Positions 38,421 to 48,815 are shown, counted from the stretch's first letter. The stretch is DNA of 64,000 nt from Roseibaca calidilacus (GCF_001517585.1 NZ_FBYC01000004.1:496001-560000); one strand, 5' to 3'. Numbers and translations are program-made. The notes: a model not told the origin generated them from the letters alone.

Positions 38421-39188
38421 CTACGCGAATGGATCGCTTGGGTAGCTGACCCCGGTCAGGCATAGCCCATCGGGTGGGCTGACCGGGCCGCAGGCGGCGC
38501 GGTCGCGCGCTTCCAGCGCGGTTTTCACGTCATCCGGCGTCCAAGCGCCTGCGCCCACGCGTTCCAGTGTGCCCACAATGCTGCGCACTTGGTTGTGCAA
38601 GAAGGACCGCGCGCGCAGATGGAAGCGGTATTCGACCCCGCCGGGTATGTCGAAAGCCTCTATCTGCAACGCGTCCAGCGTCTTGACGGGCGACTGTGCC
38701 TGACATTGGCTGGCGCGGAAGGTGGTGAAATCATGCAGGCCGATCAGGTGCGCGGCGCCGTCGCGCATGGCCTGCACATCCAGCGGGTGGCGGATATGCC
38801 AGACAAAGCCGGTATCCAGCGCAGGCGGGGCGCGGCGTGACAGCAGGCGAAAGGTGTAGCGCCGCTCCAACGCCGAAAACCGTGCGTGAAAATCCTCATC
38901 CACAGCCGCGCAGGCCAAAATGGCGACCGGCAGGGGTTTTAGATGGTGGTTCAGCGCCTCGCCCAAGCGGAACGCGTCCCAGTCGCGGGTCATGTCGCAA
39001 TGGGCGACCTGTCCGGTCGCGTGAACCCCGGTATCGGTCCGGCCCGCGGCGGCAATACTGGGCACATCCGCGTCCAGCCGGGCCAGCGCCGCCTCGACCG
39101 CGCCTTGCACCGAGGGCAGATCGCGTTGGCGCTGCCAGCCGCAGAACGGGCGGCCATCATATTCGATTTTCAGGGCATAGCGGGGCAT
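38421..39188 (-). CDS. truA: tRNA pseudouridine(38-40) synthase
   Basis: 255 residues. The catalytic Asp52 is in [17 protein letters not shown], and the opening [18 protein letters not shown] is typical. It modifies positions 38-40 of many tRNAs. Monocistronic, 35 bp downstream of the epimerase-like gene on the same strand. Confidence 0.95.
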   Translation of the reverse strand: MPRYALKIEYDGRPFCGWQRQRDLPSVQGAVEAALARLDADVPSIAAAGRTDTGVHATGQVAHCDMTRDWDAFRLGEALNHHLKPLPVAILACAAVDEDFHARFSALERRYTFRLLSRRAPPALDTGFVWHIRHPLDVQAMRDGAAHLIGLHDFTTFRASQCQAQSPVKTLDALQIEAFDIPGGVEYRFHLRARSFLHNQVRSIVGTLERVGAGAWTPDDVKTALEARDRAACGPVSPPDGLCLTGVSYPSDPFA

Positions 39189-39223
39189 GGCAACGGGTTA
39201 GCGCCGCGCGGCGACAGATGCAA

Positions 39224-40069
39224 TTACCCTTCGGCGCGCAGCACCGCGCGCAATCCGCTGCGGTAGTCGGGGTAAAGCGGCTGCCAGCCCAGATCAGCCT
39301 TGATGCGGTCATTCCGCACGCGCTTGCTTTCGGAATAAAAGCTGCGCGCCATGGGCGACAGATCGGCGGTTTCGAAGGCAATTTCAGGGGGTGGTGCCAT
39401 GCCCAGAAGCTCGGCAGCATAGGCGATCACGTCTTGCGGCGGGGCAGGGTTGTCATCGCATAGATTATAGACGGCAGAGCCCTTGTCCGACTGGATTGCA
39501 GCCAGCAGCGCCGCGCCGATATCGTCGCGGTGAATGCGCGAAAACACCTGTCCGGGTTTGATGATGCGTTGCGCCGTGCCCGCGCGCAACTTGGCGAAGG
39601 GGCCACGGCCGGGGCCGTAGATGCCCGCCAGCCGCAGGATATGCAGACGGGTAGGGCTGGCATTCTGCCACGCGACTTCTGCCGCGACCCGGGCGCGCCC
39701 GCGCGCGGTGCTGGGGGTAAGGGGCGTGTCCTCGTCCACCCAAGCGCCGCCATGGTCGCCATAAACGCCCGTGGTCGAGAGGTATCCGACCCAATCCAGA
39801 TGCGTGGCCTGTGCGATGTCCGGCGCGTGGTCGGCCAGCACCGGGTCGCCCTCTGGCCCCGGCGCGACAGAGCATAACAGATGCGTGGCGCGTGACAGTG
39901 GCAAAGGGGTGCCGGGCCAGATCAGTGGCTCTATGCCGGCGCGGTCCAGTTGTGCCGCACGTTCTGCGCTGCGTGTGGTCCCGATGATATGCCAGCCCAA
40001 AGGCAGCAGCAGGTCCGCCAGCGCCTGTGCGCTGTAGCCATGCCCGATGGAAAGAAGCGTTTTTGTCAT
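39224..40069 (-). CDS. NAD(P)-dependent SDR/epimerase-family protein
   Basis: 281 residues from ATG 40069. Extended-SDR fold with a modified nucleotide loop (LLSIGHGYSAQAL rather than GxxGxxG) and the segment YLSTTGVYGDHGGAWVDE, where the usual YxxxK is not obvious. It resembles the YeeZ-type atypical SDRs. Substrate unknown. Confidence 0.75.
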   Translation of the reverse strand: MTKTLLSIGHGYSAQALADLLLPLGWHIIGTTRSAERAAQLDRAGIEPLIWPGTPLPLSRATHLLCSVAPGPEGDPVLADHAPDIAQATHLDWVGYLSTTGVYGDHGGAWVDEDTPLTPSTARGRARVAAEVAWQNASPTRLHILRLAGIYGPGRGPFAKLRAGTAQRIIKPGQVFSRIHRDDIGAALLAAIQSDKGSAVYNLCDDNPAPPQDVIAYAAELLGMAPPPEIAFETADLSPMARSFYSESKRVRNDRIKADLGWQPLYPDYRSGLRAVLRAEG

Positions 40070-40184
40070 GCCGCGACTATCGGGCGGCAAGCGGTGCGAC
40101 GCAAGCGTGGATTGAGGTATATCAAAGACAGGTTTACTGCGGCGGGATAGGATAAGGCATTCAAAATTAGACAGGATTGTGCCT

Positions 40185-41186
40185 ATGAAAGATTCCGACG
40201 CTGTGACCGCCCCGCTTTCTGACGTGATTGCGCCAGAGCAGACCGATGTAGCTGCGGCGGCACAGCCTGCGCCAGAATTGGCAGAACCCGCACGTCTGAA
40301 ACCCGCGCCTGCCAAATATGCCTGGATGCCGGATCCCGATTCGTTGACGCAAGACGAAATTCGCAAGTTCTTCGAATCCGACCGCTACCCGTATCGCTAC
40401 AAGATGGCCCGCGCCCCGTACGAGGCCGAAAAAGCCCGGCTTCAGGCAGAGCTTCTGAAAGTGCAGAAATGGGCAATCGAGACCGGCGAGCGGTTCGTGT
40501 TCCTGTTCGAGGGGCGCGATGCGGCCGGGAAGGGCGGCACGATCAAACGTTTCAACGAGCATCTGAACCCGCGGTTTGCCCGCGTGGTCGCCTTGAACAA
40601 ACCGTCAGAGGCAGAGTTGGGCCAGTGGTATTTCCAGCGTTATGTCGAACATCTGCCGACGAGCGGTGAAATGGTGTTTTACGACCGGTCTTGGTATAAC
40701 CGCGCGGGCGTAGAGCGCGTGATGGGGTTCTGCACGCCGACGGATTACCTTGAATTCATGCGCCAAGCGCCGGAATTTGAACGGATGCTGGTGCGATCCG
40801 GCATTCGCCTTTTCAAGTTCTGGTTTTCTGTCACCCCGGAAGAGCAGCGCCGCCGCTTCGCTTCGCGAGAAACGGACCCTCTGAAACGCTGGAAATTGTC
40901 CCCCATCGACAAGGCGAGCCTTGGGAAATGGGACGAATATACGCAGGCCAAGGAAGCGATGTTCTTCTATACCGACACAGCGGACGCGCCTTGGACAGTG
41001 ATAAAATCCAAAGACAAGAAACGCGCGCGTCTGGAATGCATGAAGCATGTTCTGTCTACGCTGGATTACCCCGATAAAGACCCCGAGATCGCGCGCAAGC
41101 CCGATCCGCTGATCGTGGGCCGTGCGCGCCATATGGTTCTGTCGGGCGCAGAACTCGGGCATGTCATGGGCGCGTCGGCCGGGTAG
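40185..41186 (+). CDS. ppk2: Polyphosphate kinase 2
   Basis: 333 residues from ATG 40185, 8 bases after ACAGGA; a GTG at 40179 is too close to that site. After an Ala/Pro-rich leader of about 45 residues come Walker A FEGRDAAGKGG, the lid segment and Walker B VFYDRSWYNRAGVERVMGF. PPK2 enzymes make or use polyphosphate with nucleoside di- or triphosphates. In a strain with two Pho-regulated uptake systems this links phosphate uptake to storage; no Pho box is seen at its own promoter. Confidence 0.92.
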   Translation: MKDSDAVTAPLSDVIAPEQTDVAAAAQPAPELAEPARLKPAPAKYAWMPDPDSLTQDEIRKFFESDRYPYRYKMARAPYEAEKARLQAELLKVQKWAIETGERFVFLFEGRDAAGKGGTIKRFNEHLNPRFARVVALNKPSEAELGQWYFQRYVEHLPTSGEMVFYDRSWYNRAGVERVMGFCTPTDYLEFMRQAPEFERMLVRSGIRLFKFWFSVTPEEQRRRFASRETDPLKRWKLSPIDKASLGKWDEYTQAKEAMFFYTDTADAPWTVIKSKDKKRARLECMKHVLSTLDYPDKDPEIARKPDPLIVGRARHMVLSGAELGHVMGASAG

Positions 41187-41489
41187 GGCCGATGCCGCCA
41201 TGCTCCGGCGCGGTCAGCGCTGGGGCGGGGGGCCGTCGCCATTCTGTGTGTGGGCGGTCACGTCGCCTTTGGGGCGGTCATCCTCGGGACCCTTTTCAGC
41301 GGTTGGACGATGTTCGCGCGCTGCCAGCCGGGCCAGATTTGGTCGCGGCTTTTGACCGAGAGCGCGAGGAGGGGGCGCAGCTTGTGCCCCTGGTATTGCG
41401 TTGCTATTCTTCGGCGTGCGCCCTGATCGCGGCCATGGGCGCTACGTCTTGCCCGTGATTGTTTGTGTTCGGTCGCGTGTGAAGGGGGC
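41187..41489. other. 303-bp spacer with no recognisable gene
   Basis: Only short frames without ribosome-binding sites or family resemblance are found. The last 10 bases hold the GAAGGGGG ribosome-binding site of the following glycosyltransferase. I see no tRNA, repeat or clear operator. Confidence 0.5.
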
Positions 41490-42251
41490 ATGAATATGCA
41501 GCATGTTTGGGTTTATTGGCAGAATAAACCCACGTCGCGTGCGACACCTGACTATATTGAATTGTGTCATCAGACCATGAGGCGGCACGCGGACGGGGTG
41601 CAGCTTCATGTTTTGAACGAGGACACGATACACGATTATCTTGACGATCTGGAAGATGATCTGGACGAGATCACGGTCCGCCATCTGGGGCGCGAATTCG
41701 TCTCTGTGTCGCATAAGGTAGATGTGCTGCGGGCCCGGCTTTTGCAGAAATATGGCGGTGTATACCTCGATTCCGACACGATCGTTTTGCGTCCGCTATC
41801 GGACCTGTTGGATCGGACGCGCGGACATGATTTCACCTGCACGCGTATCCGATCTACCGGAGAGAACACCATTCCCAACGGTTTTCTGGCGTCGGCTGCG
41901 GATGGCAAGGTCATAAACGCCTATTGCGCGCGGCTGGAGGCACGCCTGGAACAGGGCGGGGTTCTGAGTTGGTGCGCCCTCGGTTCGGATATTCTGACAC
42001 CTATCGTCGACACAAGACCTGAATTTGTGTCAGAAATCGCAGAGGCCGATATCATGCCCGTGTCATGGATGGAAAAAGACCGGTTTGCCGAAGACATCGC
42101 GCTGGAAGATATTGTCACTTCGAAAACTTATACAACTGCCCTGTATCACGGGGCATTCGGACGGCGCATACATGAAGTGCCGCGTCAAACCCTGCTGGAT
42201 GACCAAACACTGATCGGTCGCTTGTTCCGGGCCGCGCTGAGAGAGGGGTAA
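41490..42251 (+). CDS. GT32-like sugar transferase (DXD motif)
   Basis: 253 residues. The opening VWVYWQNKPTSRATPDYI and the nucleotide-sugar motif GGVYLDSDTIVL (DxD) match the DXD-containing sugar transferases related to OCH1 and capsular mannosyl/galactosyltransferases. A late YHGAFGRRIHE may hold the metal-binding His. Its codon use is less biased (GC lower) than its neighbours, hinting at separate acquisition. The target glycan is unknown. Confidence 0.75.
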   Translation: MNMQHVWVYWQNKPTSRATPDYIELCHQTMRRHADGVQLHVLNEDTIHDYLDDLEDDLDEITVRHLGREFVSVSHKVDVLRARLLQKYGGVYLDSDTIVLRPLSDLLDRTRGHDFTCTRIRSTGENTIPNGFLASAADGKVINAYCARLEARLEQGGVLSWCALGSDILTPIVDTRPEFVSEIAEADIMPVSWMEKDRFAEDIALEDIVTSKTYTTALYHGAFGRRIHEVPRQTLLDDQTLIGRLFRAALREG

Positions 42252-42276
42252 GTCACCCACGGCTGGCGTGACGCGG

Positions 42277-42999
42277 TCAGTTCTGACCGTTCATGCGCCC
42301 ATCGGGGCTTGTATAAGGGTCTTCTCGGGGGCGCTCCTGGTCCGGAATTTCGCCCGTTACATGATACACCACCTGTTCGGCGATCCCGGTGGCGCGGTCC
42401 CCGATGCGTTCAAGGTTCTTGGCGACGAAATGCAGATGCATCCCGGCTGTGATGTTGCGCGGGTCTTCCATCATGTAGGTCAGAAGCCCCCGGAACAGCG
42501 AATTATAGCGCTGGTCGGTGTCGAGATCGGCCTCTATCACCGCGCGGGCCTTGTCAGTGTCGCGGTCCAGAAAAGCCGCCAGCGCATCCGCCAACATTTG
42601 GGTCACGGCATCCGACATGCGTAACAACGCGCGGTCGGTGCCGATAAGCTGTCCATGCGGACCAAGCGCAAGGCTGCGCTTGGCGATGTTTTTGGCATAA
42701 TCGCCGCAGCGTTCCAGATGTGCGCAGATTTCCAGCACCGCAAGGACAAAGCGCAGATCAACCGCACTGGGCGCGCGCAGTGCCAGCAGCTTGATCGTGG
42801 CCATGCGGGTTTGGGTTTCCAGCTGGTCCAGCGCCTTGTCCCCGGCCTGCACCCGCGCGGCGATCTGCGTGTCGCGCAAGATGCAGGCTTGAACCGCGTC
42901 ATGCAGCGCATCGCGCGCCATGGACCCAAGCTGGGCAACCGACGCTTCGATAGACGCCAAGTCCCTGTCGAAGCCGGACACGATGTGTTTGTCGGACAT
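42277..42999 (-). CDS. phoU: Phosphate-signalling regulator PhoU
   Basis: 240 residues, two three-helix bundles each with the PhoU metal-binding pattern (ICAHLERCGDYAKNIAKR and KNLERIGDRATGIAEQV). It passes the Pst transport state to PhoR and limits phosphate uptake. Last gene of pstS-pstC-pstA-pstB-phoU, 11 bp after pstB. Confidence 0.95.
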   Translation of the reverse strand: MSDKHIVSGFDRDLASIEASVAQLGSMARDALHDAVQACILRDTQIAARVQAGDKALDQLETQTRMATIKLLALRAPSAVDLRFVLAVLEICAHLERCGDYAKNIAKRSLALGPHGQLIGTDRALLRMSDAVTQMLADALAAFLDRDTDKARAVIEADLDTDQRYNSLFRGLLTYMMEDPRNITAGMHLHFVAKNLERIGDRATGIAEQVVYHVTGEIPDQERPREDPYTSPDGRMNGQN

Positions 43000-43010
43000 G
43001 GCCTTGTGAC

Positions 43011-43808
43011 CTAGCCGATACGACCGGTTACATAGCGTTCGGTGCGCTCATCTTTGGGGTTGGTGAAGATTTGCTCGGTTTCGCCATATTCCACCAAATC
43101 GCCCAAGTGGAAGAATGCGGTTTTCTGGCTGACCCGCGCGGCCTGCTGCATGGAGTGCGTGACGATCACCACCGAATAGCTCTGGCGCAGCTCGTCGATC
43201 AGCTCCTCGACCTGGGCGGTGGCGATGGGGTCGAGCGCGGAGCACGGCTCGTCCATCAGCAGCACCTCGGGTTCGGTGGCGACGGCGCGGGCGATGCACA
43301 GGCGCTGCTGCTGGCCGCCGGACAGGCCGGTCCCGGGCGATTGCAGCCGGTCCTTGACCTCGTCCCAGATCGCGCCGCGGCGCAGGGCCTTCTCGACGAT
43401 CTCGTCGAGATCGGCCTTGTTCTTGGCCATGCCGTGGATCTTGGGGCCGTAGGCGACGTTGTCGTAGATCGACTTGGGGAAGGGGTTCGGCTTTTGGAAC
43501 ACCATGCCGACCTTGGCGCGCAGCTGCACGGGGTCGATCCGCTTGTCGTAGATGTCCTCGCCGTCGATCAGGATATCACCCTCGACACGGCAGATATCAA
43601 TCGTGTCATTCATCCGGTTGATGCAGCGCAGGAAGGTCGACTTGCCGCAGCCCGACGGGCCGATGAAGGCGGTGACCGTCTTGTCCTCGATGTCGACATC
43701 CACGTCCTTGATGGCATGGGTCGCGCCGTAATAAACTTGCACCTTGCGGGCAGAGATCTTGATGTCGGTCACGTCGGCCTCTCGTCTCGTATGGGGGGCA
43801 TCGTACAT
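43011..43808 (-). CDS. pstB: Phosphate ABC transporter ATP-binding protein
   Basis: 265 residues from ATG 43808. Walker [10 protein letters not shown], the PstB hallmark [18 protein letters not shown], signature LSGGQQQR and Walker [13 protein letters not shown] are intact. It powers phosphate import through PstCA. Spaced 14 bp after pstA. Confidence 0.97.
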   Translation of the reverse strand: MYDAPHTRREADVTDIKISARKVQVYYGATHAIKDVDVDIEDKTVTAFIGPSGCGKSTFLRCINRMNDTIDICRVEGDILIDGEDIYDKRIDPVQLRAKVGMVFQKPNPFPKSIYDNVAYGPKIHGMAKNKADLDEIVEKALRRGAIWDEVKDRLQSPGTGLSGGQQQRLCIARAVATEPEVLLMDEPCSALDPIATAQVEELIDELRQSYSVVIVTHSMQQAARVSQKTAFFHLGDLVEYGETEQIFTNPKDERTERYVTGRIG

Positions 43809-43822
43809 GTCGGGGTCCTTTC

Positions 43823-45187
43823 TTACCACCGGCGCTCGAAGCGGCGGCGCAGGAGAATGGCGGCAATGTTCATGCAGACCAGGAAGATCAGCAGAACGAT
43901 GATGGCACCGGAGGACCGTTCGATGAAGGCCGGGTCCGACCGCGACGCCCAGGAATAGACCTGCACCGGCAGGGCCGTCGCCGGGTCGAGGAAACCACCC
44001 TCGACCGGGCTGGCCGGGTAGTTGGTCACGAAGGCGACCATGCCGATCAGCAGCAGCGGCCCGGTTTCGCCAAGCGCCGAGGCGAGGCCGAGGATCGTCC
44101 CGGTCAGGATGCCCGGCGCGGCCAGCGGCAGGACGTGGTGGAACACGGTCTGCATCTTGGATGCCCCCACCCCGAGTGCCGCGTCCCGGATCGACGGCGG
44201 CACGGCGCGGATGGCGGAGCGGGTCGCGATGATGATCGTCGGCAGGGTCATCAGCGTCAGCACCAGCGCCCCCACCAGCGGCGCCGAAGACGGCAGCCCG
44301 CCGAAGTTGATGAAGACCGCAAGGCCGAGGATCCCGTAGACGATGGAGGGCACCGCCGCCAGGTTCGAGATGTTCACCTCGACCAGATCGGTGAACCAGT
44401 TCTTGGGCGCAAATTCCTCGAGGTAGATCGACGCCGCGACCCCCAGGGGCAGCGTGAAGACCAGCACCAGGAACATCATGTAGAGGCTGCCCAGCAGGGC
44501 CACGCCCAGGCCCGAGGATTCGGGGCGCAGGTCGGAGGCATCGGGCGCCGTGATGAAGCTCCAGTTGAAGCTGCTGCTCAGGATGCCGGCCTCGATCATC
44601 TGGTCGGCCAGGTCAAGCTGCGTCACCGAGACGTTCGAATCGCGCGCGGCGATCTCGCGGTCGACCCGGCCCTTCAGGTAGCCGTCGATGCGACCGGCCG
44701 CGAAGGCCTCGAAGGTGATGGTCTGACCGACCAGCGAGGGGTCCTCGAGAACCATGCTCCGCAGGCGCCCGGGAGCGTCCTTGGAGATCATGTCGCCGAT
44801 CTCCTTGTCGGAGATGCCTTCGACCGCGATGTTCCGCTCGTCCATATACTCCACCAGCGACGTGGCCAGGACGCGACCGTAGCCGATGGTCGTGACCCGC
44901 GCCATCTCGGCGGGATCGCGGTTCCCCGTCTTGTCCACGACGCTTTCATCGATCGTGACCGGGAAGGTCAGCTTGGCCTGCACGAAGGCCGAGGAGCCGT
45001 CGCGGATGATCGTGAACAGCATGATCGCCAGGATGCTCAGCGCGATGGCGATCGCGATCATGCCGTAGATGCGGAACCGCTTTTCGGCGGCGTTGCGGCG
45101 ACGGGTGCGATCGCTTTCCGTCAGCAGCGAGGTGGTCGTGCGCATCGGCTCGGCGCCGGAGGCCGGGGATTGCGAAATGTCGGTCAT
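43823..45187 (-). CDS. pstA: Phosphate ABC transporter permease PstA, long form
   Basis: 454 residues from ATG 45187, much longer than the roughly 290-residue enterobacterial PstA. After an N-terminal membrane helix ([22 protein letters not shown]) comes a periplasmic insertion of about 150 residues before the conserved transport domain ([17 protein letters not shown] onward, EAA loop [19 protein letters not shown]). The long form is common in alphaproteobacteria. It shares one base with the pstC stop. Confidence 0.93.
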   Translation of the reverse strand: MTDISQSPASGAEPMRTTTSLLTESDRTRRRNAAEKRFRIYGMIAIAIALSILAIMLFTIIRDGSSAFVQAKLTFPVTIDESVVDKTGNRDPAEMARVTTIGYGRVLATSLVEYMDERNIAVEGISDKEIGDMISKDAPGRLRSMVLEDPSLVGQTITFEAFAAGRIDGYLKGRVDREIAARDSNVSVTQLDLADQMIEAGILSSSFNWSFITAPDASDLRPESSGLGVALLGSLYMMFLVLVFTLPLGVAASIYLEEFAPKNWFTDLVEVNISNLAAVPSIVYGILGLAVFINFGGLPSSAPLVGALVLTLMTLPTIIIATRSAIRAVPPSIRDAALGVGASKMQTVFHHVLPLAAPGILTGTILGLASALGETGPLLLIGMVAFVTNYPASPVEGGFLDPATALPVQVYSWASRSDPAFIERSSGAIIVLLIFLVCMNIAAILLRRRFERRW

Positions 45188-46647
45188 TAGTCGTACTGCT
45201 CCCGATACTTGCGGACGAACCACAGAGCGAAGATGTTGAGCCCGAGCGTCAGCACGAAGAGCGTGATGCCGAGGGCGAAGGCCACGAGCGTCTCGGGCGA
45301 GTCGAAGGCGAGGTCGCCCGTCAGCTGGCTGACGATCTTCACGGTGATGGTCGTCATCGCCTCGAACGGGTTGAGCCCCAGCTTGGCCGCGGCCCCGGCC
45401 CCCATGACCACGATCATCGTCTCGCCGATGGCGCGGCTTGCGGCCAGCAGCACGGCGCCCACGATCCCCGGCAGGGCCGCGGGCAGCACGACCTGGCGGA
45501 TCGTCTCGGACTTCGTCGCGCCGAGGCCGTAGGAGCCTTCGCGCATCGAATTTGGCACCGCGTTGATGATGTCATCCGCCAGCGACGAGATGAACGGCGT
45601 GTTCAGGATGCCGATCACGAGACCGGCGGTCATCACGGAGGAGCCGGAATTGCCCAGCCCGGTCGGCACGGCGATGAAGTCGCGCAGGAACGGGCCGACC
45701 GTCACCAGCGCGAAGAGGCCGAAGACCACGGTCGGAATGCCCGCGATCACCTCGATCAGCGGCTTGACCACGTTGCGCACCTTCTTGGGCGCATATTCGG
45801 CGGTGTAGATCGCGGTGAACAGACCCAGCGGCACGGAGACCAGCATCGAGACGAAGCTGATGTAGAGCGTGCCCCAGAGCAGCGGCAGCAGGCCGAGGTC
45901 GGAGCCGCCGCGGAACTGCGGGTTCCAGACCGTGCCGAAATAGAAATCCGTGATCGGATACACGCTGAAGAAGCGGATCGATTCCGACAGCAGCGACAGC
46001 ACGATGCCCACCGTGGTGAGGATCGCGATCGTCGCGGCGCCGATGAACAGCCACAGCATGAAGGTCTCGGTGACGTTGCGCGCCCGGAAGTCGCGGTTCG
46101 TCCGCTGCACCGCAAGCGCGAGACCGGCCAGGGCGGTCAGGATGACGACGACGCTCATGGCGACCGCGCTGCGCTGCTGCGCGATGCGATAGGCCTTGGC
46201 CGCCTCGAAGACTTCGGGCTTGGTCTCGCTGCCGAGCGCGACGCCCACCTCGGCCAGACGCCCGCGGATGTCGCTGAGGTCGGCGCGCATCGTCACCAGT
46301 TCATCGTTCGATATGTCGAAACGGTCCTGCATCGCGTCTAGACCGTCAGCGATCCGGCGCACGTCGCTCATCGTCAGCTTCGCCGCATTCGCATCGGCGG
46401 CGACTTCCGGACCCAGCTGGCTGATGATGCGCGCCTCGGTCATGGGGCCCTGGATAAGCAGCCAGATCACCATCAGCAGAAATGCCGGGACAGCCGTGAA
46501 AAGCAGCGCCGCCTGACCGTAATAGGATGGAAGGGAATGCAGAAGTCGGGAGTTCCCGCCGGCGCTTTGCATTGCCCGCGCTCGGGCCATGAAGAAACCG
46601 ATTACGGAAAGAACCAGTATGATCAAGGAAAGAAGGCCGACGCTCAT
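45187..46647 (-). CDS. pstC: Phosphate ABC transporter permease PstC, long form
   Basis: 486 residues. Two N-terminal helices, a periplasmic/coiled segment (DVRRIADGLDAMQDRFDISNDELVTMRADLSD region), then the permease domain with the EAA loop GSYGLGATKSETIRQVVLP and SRAIGETMIVVMGAG. Pairs with PstA. Like pstA it is about 170 residues longer than the E. coli protein. Confidence 0.93.
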   Translation of the reverse strand: MSVGLLSLIILVLSVIGFFMARARAMQSAGGNSRLLHSLPSYYGQAALLFTAVPAFLLMVIWLLIQGPMTEARIISQLGPEVAADANAAKLTMSDVRRIADGLDAMQDRFDISNDELVTMRADLSDIRGRLAEVGVALGSETKPEVFEAAKAYRIAQQRSAVAMSVVVILTALAGLALAVQRTNRDFRARNVTETFMLWLFIGAATIAILTTVGIVLSLLSESIRFFSVYPITDFYFGTVWNPQFRGGSDLGLLPLLWGTLYISFVSMLVSVPLGLFTAIYTAEYAPKKVRNVVKPLIEVIAGIPTVVFGLFALVTVGPFLRDFIAVPTGLGNSGSSVMTAGLVIGILNTPFISSLADDIINAVPNSMREGSYGLGATKSETIRQVVLPAALPGIVGAVLLAASRAIGETMIVVMGAGAAAKLGLNPFEAMTTITVKIVSQLTGDLAFDSPETLVAFALGITLFVLTLGLNIFALWFVRKYREQYD

Positions 46648-46691
46648 GGGAAATCCGCTTTCAGGTGGTGCCCTTGGGCAAGTCAGTGGGA

Positions 46692-46717
46692 GGGAGAGCG
46701 CGCTGTCGCGCTCTCCC
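46692..46717 (-). terminator. Intercistronic hairpin between pstS and pstC
   Basis: Perfect 11-bp stem GGGAGAGCGCG / CGCGCTCTCCC with a 4-nt loop lies in the 84-bp gap after pstS. No T-run follows on the minus strand. It probably protects or attenuates the message so that PstS exceeds PstCAB, as the phnD-phnC hairpin would do for the phn operon. Confidence 0.65.
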
Positions 46718-46731
46718 CCGGAAGCGTCGGC

Positions 46732-47763
46732 TTACTCGAGGGGACCCATCGGCGTGCGGGCAGCAACCATCGCCTGGGTCGCGGCCAGTTCCGGGTCGGA
46801 CACGAGGCCATAGGCCGCGAGCGGGCCGTCCGGGCCTGCCATGTCGTCGGAGACGAAGAAGTCGATGTATTCCTGCAGGCCGGGGATCACGTCCAGGTGC
46901 GCGGTCTTCACGTAGAAGAACAGCGGACGCGACACAGGGTATTCAGCCATGGCGATCGATTCGGTGGTCGGGACGACGCCGTTCATTGTGGCGACGCGCA
47001 GCTTGTCGGTGTTGTTCTGATAGAACGACAGACCGAAGATGCCGATGCCGTTCTTGTTGGCATCAACGCGGGCCAGTGTTTCGGTATAGTCGCCGTCGAT
47101 GTCGATCGAGCGACCGTCGGTGCGCAGCGCCATGCAGGACTTTTCAGCATCTTCGGCGCCGGCAGCTTCATGTGCTGCCATCGTGCCGTTCTCTTCGCAG
47201 CCCGCGATCAGCACCTTCTCGTCGAAGACTTCACGGGTGCCGTGCTTGGTCCCGGGCACGAAAGCCAGGATTTCCTGCGCGGGCAGAGCCGGGTTCACAT
47301 CAGCCCAGTTCACGGCGGTGTTGTCGACCAGAGCACCGTCCTTGACGACCTTGGCAGCCAGTGCGGCATGCACGTCAGCCGGGGTCAGCTCGAAGGCCGG
47401 GCCATTGACGTCCGAGGCAAACACGATGCCGTCATAGCCAAAGCGGACTTCCATGATCTCGGTCACGCCCGCGGCGGCGCAGTTGTCGATGTCCGACTGC
47501 TTGATACGCGAGGACGAGTTGGCGATGTCGATGGTGTTGGTGCCAACGCCTTCGCACATCTTCTTGCGGCCTGCGCCCGAACCGCCACCTTCGACGACGG
47601 GGGTCGGGAAGTCGAAGTTTTCACCGAAGGCTTCGGCGACGATGGTGGCATAGGGCAGCACGGTCGAGGAACCGGCGATCTGCACGTTGTCACGTGCAAC
47701 AGCGGCACCGGCCGAAAGGGCCAGAATAGCGATTGCGGAGGTGGTGAAAGTCAGCTTGGACAT
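46732..47763 (-). CDS. pstS: Phosphate ABC transporter periplasmic binding protein
   Basis: 343 residues with a signal peptide (TSAIAILALSAGAAVA). The phosphate-binding segments are recognisable: AGSSTVLPYA, GGGSGAGRKKMCEG and SNSSSRIKQSD. The first gene of the pst operon, with a candidate Pho box 87 bp upstream of its start. Confidence 0.95.
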   Translation of the reverse strand: MSKLTFTTSAIAILALSAGAAVARDNVQIAGSSTVLPYATIVAEAFGENFDFPTPVVEGGGSGAGRKKMCEGVGTNTIDIANSSSRIKQSDIDNCAAAGVTEIMEVRFGYDGIVFASDVNGPAFELTPADVHAALAAKVVKDGALVDNTAVNWADVNPALPAQEILAFVPGTKHGTREVFDEKVLIAGCEENGTMAAHEAAGAEDAEKSCMALRTDGRSIDIDGDYTETLARVDANKNGIGIFGLSFYQNNTDKLRVATMNGVVPTTESIAMAEYPVSRPLFFYVKTAHLDVIPGLQEYIDFFVSDDMAGPDGPLAAYGLVSDPELAATQAMVAARTPMGPLE

Positions 47764-47849
47764 GATTGCTCCTTAGCGTTTGCTTTGGATCGGACACCCG
47801 ATCTGAGTTAGCGGATAGTCCGATTCTGCAACGCTTATACGACGAATAC

Positions 47850-47867
47850 ATGACAGTTATGTAACGG
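47850..47867 (-). promoter_or_regulatory. Candidate Pho box upstream of pstS
   Basis: On the minus strand CCGTTAC-ATAA-CTGTCAT; the second heptamer is a perfect PhoB half-site and the first matches at four of seven positions. Weaker than the phnD array but correctly placed for PhoB activation of pst. Confidence 0.55.
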
Positions 47868-47948
47868 GCGGGGCGACCGGGGGCGTTCCTGGGTTAGGGG
47901 GCAGACGGCTTTTGACCGAAACCTTAACCGTGGGTCATTGTTTTTGCG

Positions 47949-48815
47949 CTATGCAGATTGGCGTCGTCGTGCCTCTGCTCCGCGCAGCGCCAAAGCGACG
48001 CCCCCCAGAATGCCCGCCGCGCATATTGCCATTCTTATCGTCAAGGGCTCTGCGATGAATAGCGCACCGCCAATTGCCGCGATTGCGGGAACCGAAAGCT
48101 GCACATAAGCGGCAGTGCTGCGCGTCAGGGCGGGCAGCACTGCATACCATATTGCATAGCCAATCCCGGATGCCAGCGCCCCCGAGGCAATCGCATAGGC
48201 CCAGCCAAGGGGCGAGATCGCGTTCGCCCAAACGGCTGGCGCGGCCAGCACCACGCCGAGCGGGGCGCAGCGCATGAAATTGCCCGCCGTGTCGCGCAAG
48301 GGCTGCGACGATCCGCGCCCGATCAGGGTATACGCCGCCCATGCCAGCCCGGCCAGCACCATCAGCGCCACAGACGCGGGGGCAGGCGCGTCGGTCGCGG
48401 GCCGCAACAGCAGCGCAAGCGCAAGCAGTGCCAGCGCGAAGCCTGCCATTTCAAGCCTGCCGGGGCGCTCGCCCTTCACGCGCGCCCAGAGCAGAATCCC
48501 GATCTGGACCGATGTAAACAGCACCAGCGCGCCCAAGCCTGCGTCAAGCTGCACATACGCCAGCGAAAAGCCGATTGCGTAAGCAGCCAAGGCGGCTGCG
48601 CCGCTCCAAGTGCCACCCAACCCTGCACCCGGCCGCGCGGCGCCGCGCAAGGCAAGGATTGCCCATAAGGCAATTGCCCCGGCTGCCAGCCGCAGGCCGC
48701 TATAGGCCAGCGCGTCAATCGTGCCATCGGCCAAGGCAAGTCGGTTCAGCACCGAATTGGCCGCGAATGCCACCATCGCCAGAGCGGTCATAAGAAACAT
48801 GTGCCAGCGCGTCAT
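47949..48815 (-). CDS. EamA-family (DMT) transporter
   Basis: 288 residues from ATG 48815 (GAAAGGG upstream). About ten hydrophobic segments in two EamA halves. Typical of small-metabolite exporters; substrate unknown. It is the last intact chromosomal gene before the tRNA fragment that marks the island. Confidence 0.85.
   Translation of the reverse strand: MTRWHMFLMTALAMVAFAANSVLNRLALADGTIDALAYSGLRLAAGAIALWAILALRGAARPGAGLGGTWSGAAALAAYAIGFSLAYVQLDAGLGALVLFTSVQIGILLWARVKGERPGRLEMAGFALALLALALLLRPATDAPAPASVALMVLAGLAWAAYTLIGRGSSQPLRDTAGNFMRCAPLGVVLAAPAVWANAISPLGWAYAIASGALASGIGYAIWYAVLPALTRSTAAYVQLSVPAIAAIGGALFIAEPLTIRMAICAAGILGGVALALRGAEARRRQSA

Noticed and set aside
46537-47811. 424-codon plus-strand frame opposite pstS
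   Set aside because: pstS is unambiguous; the plus-strand frame is a shadow.
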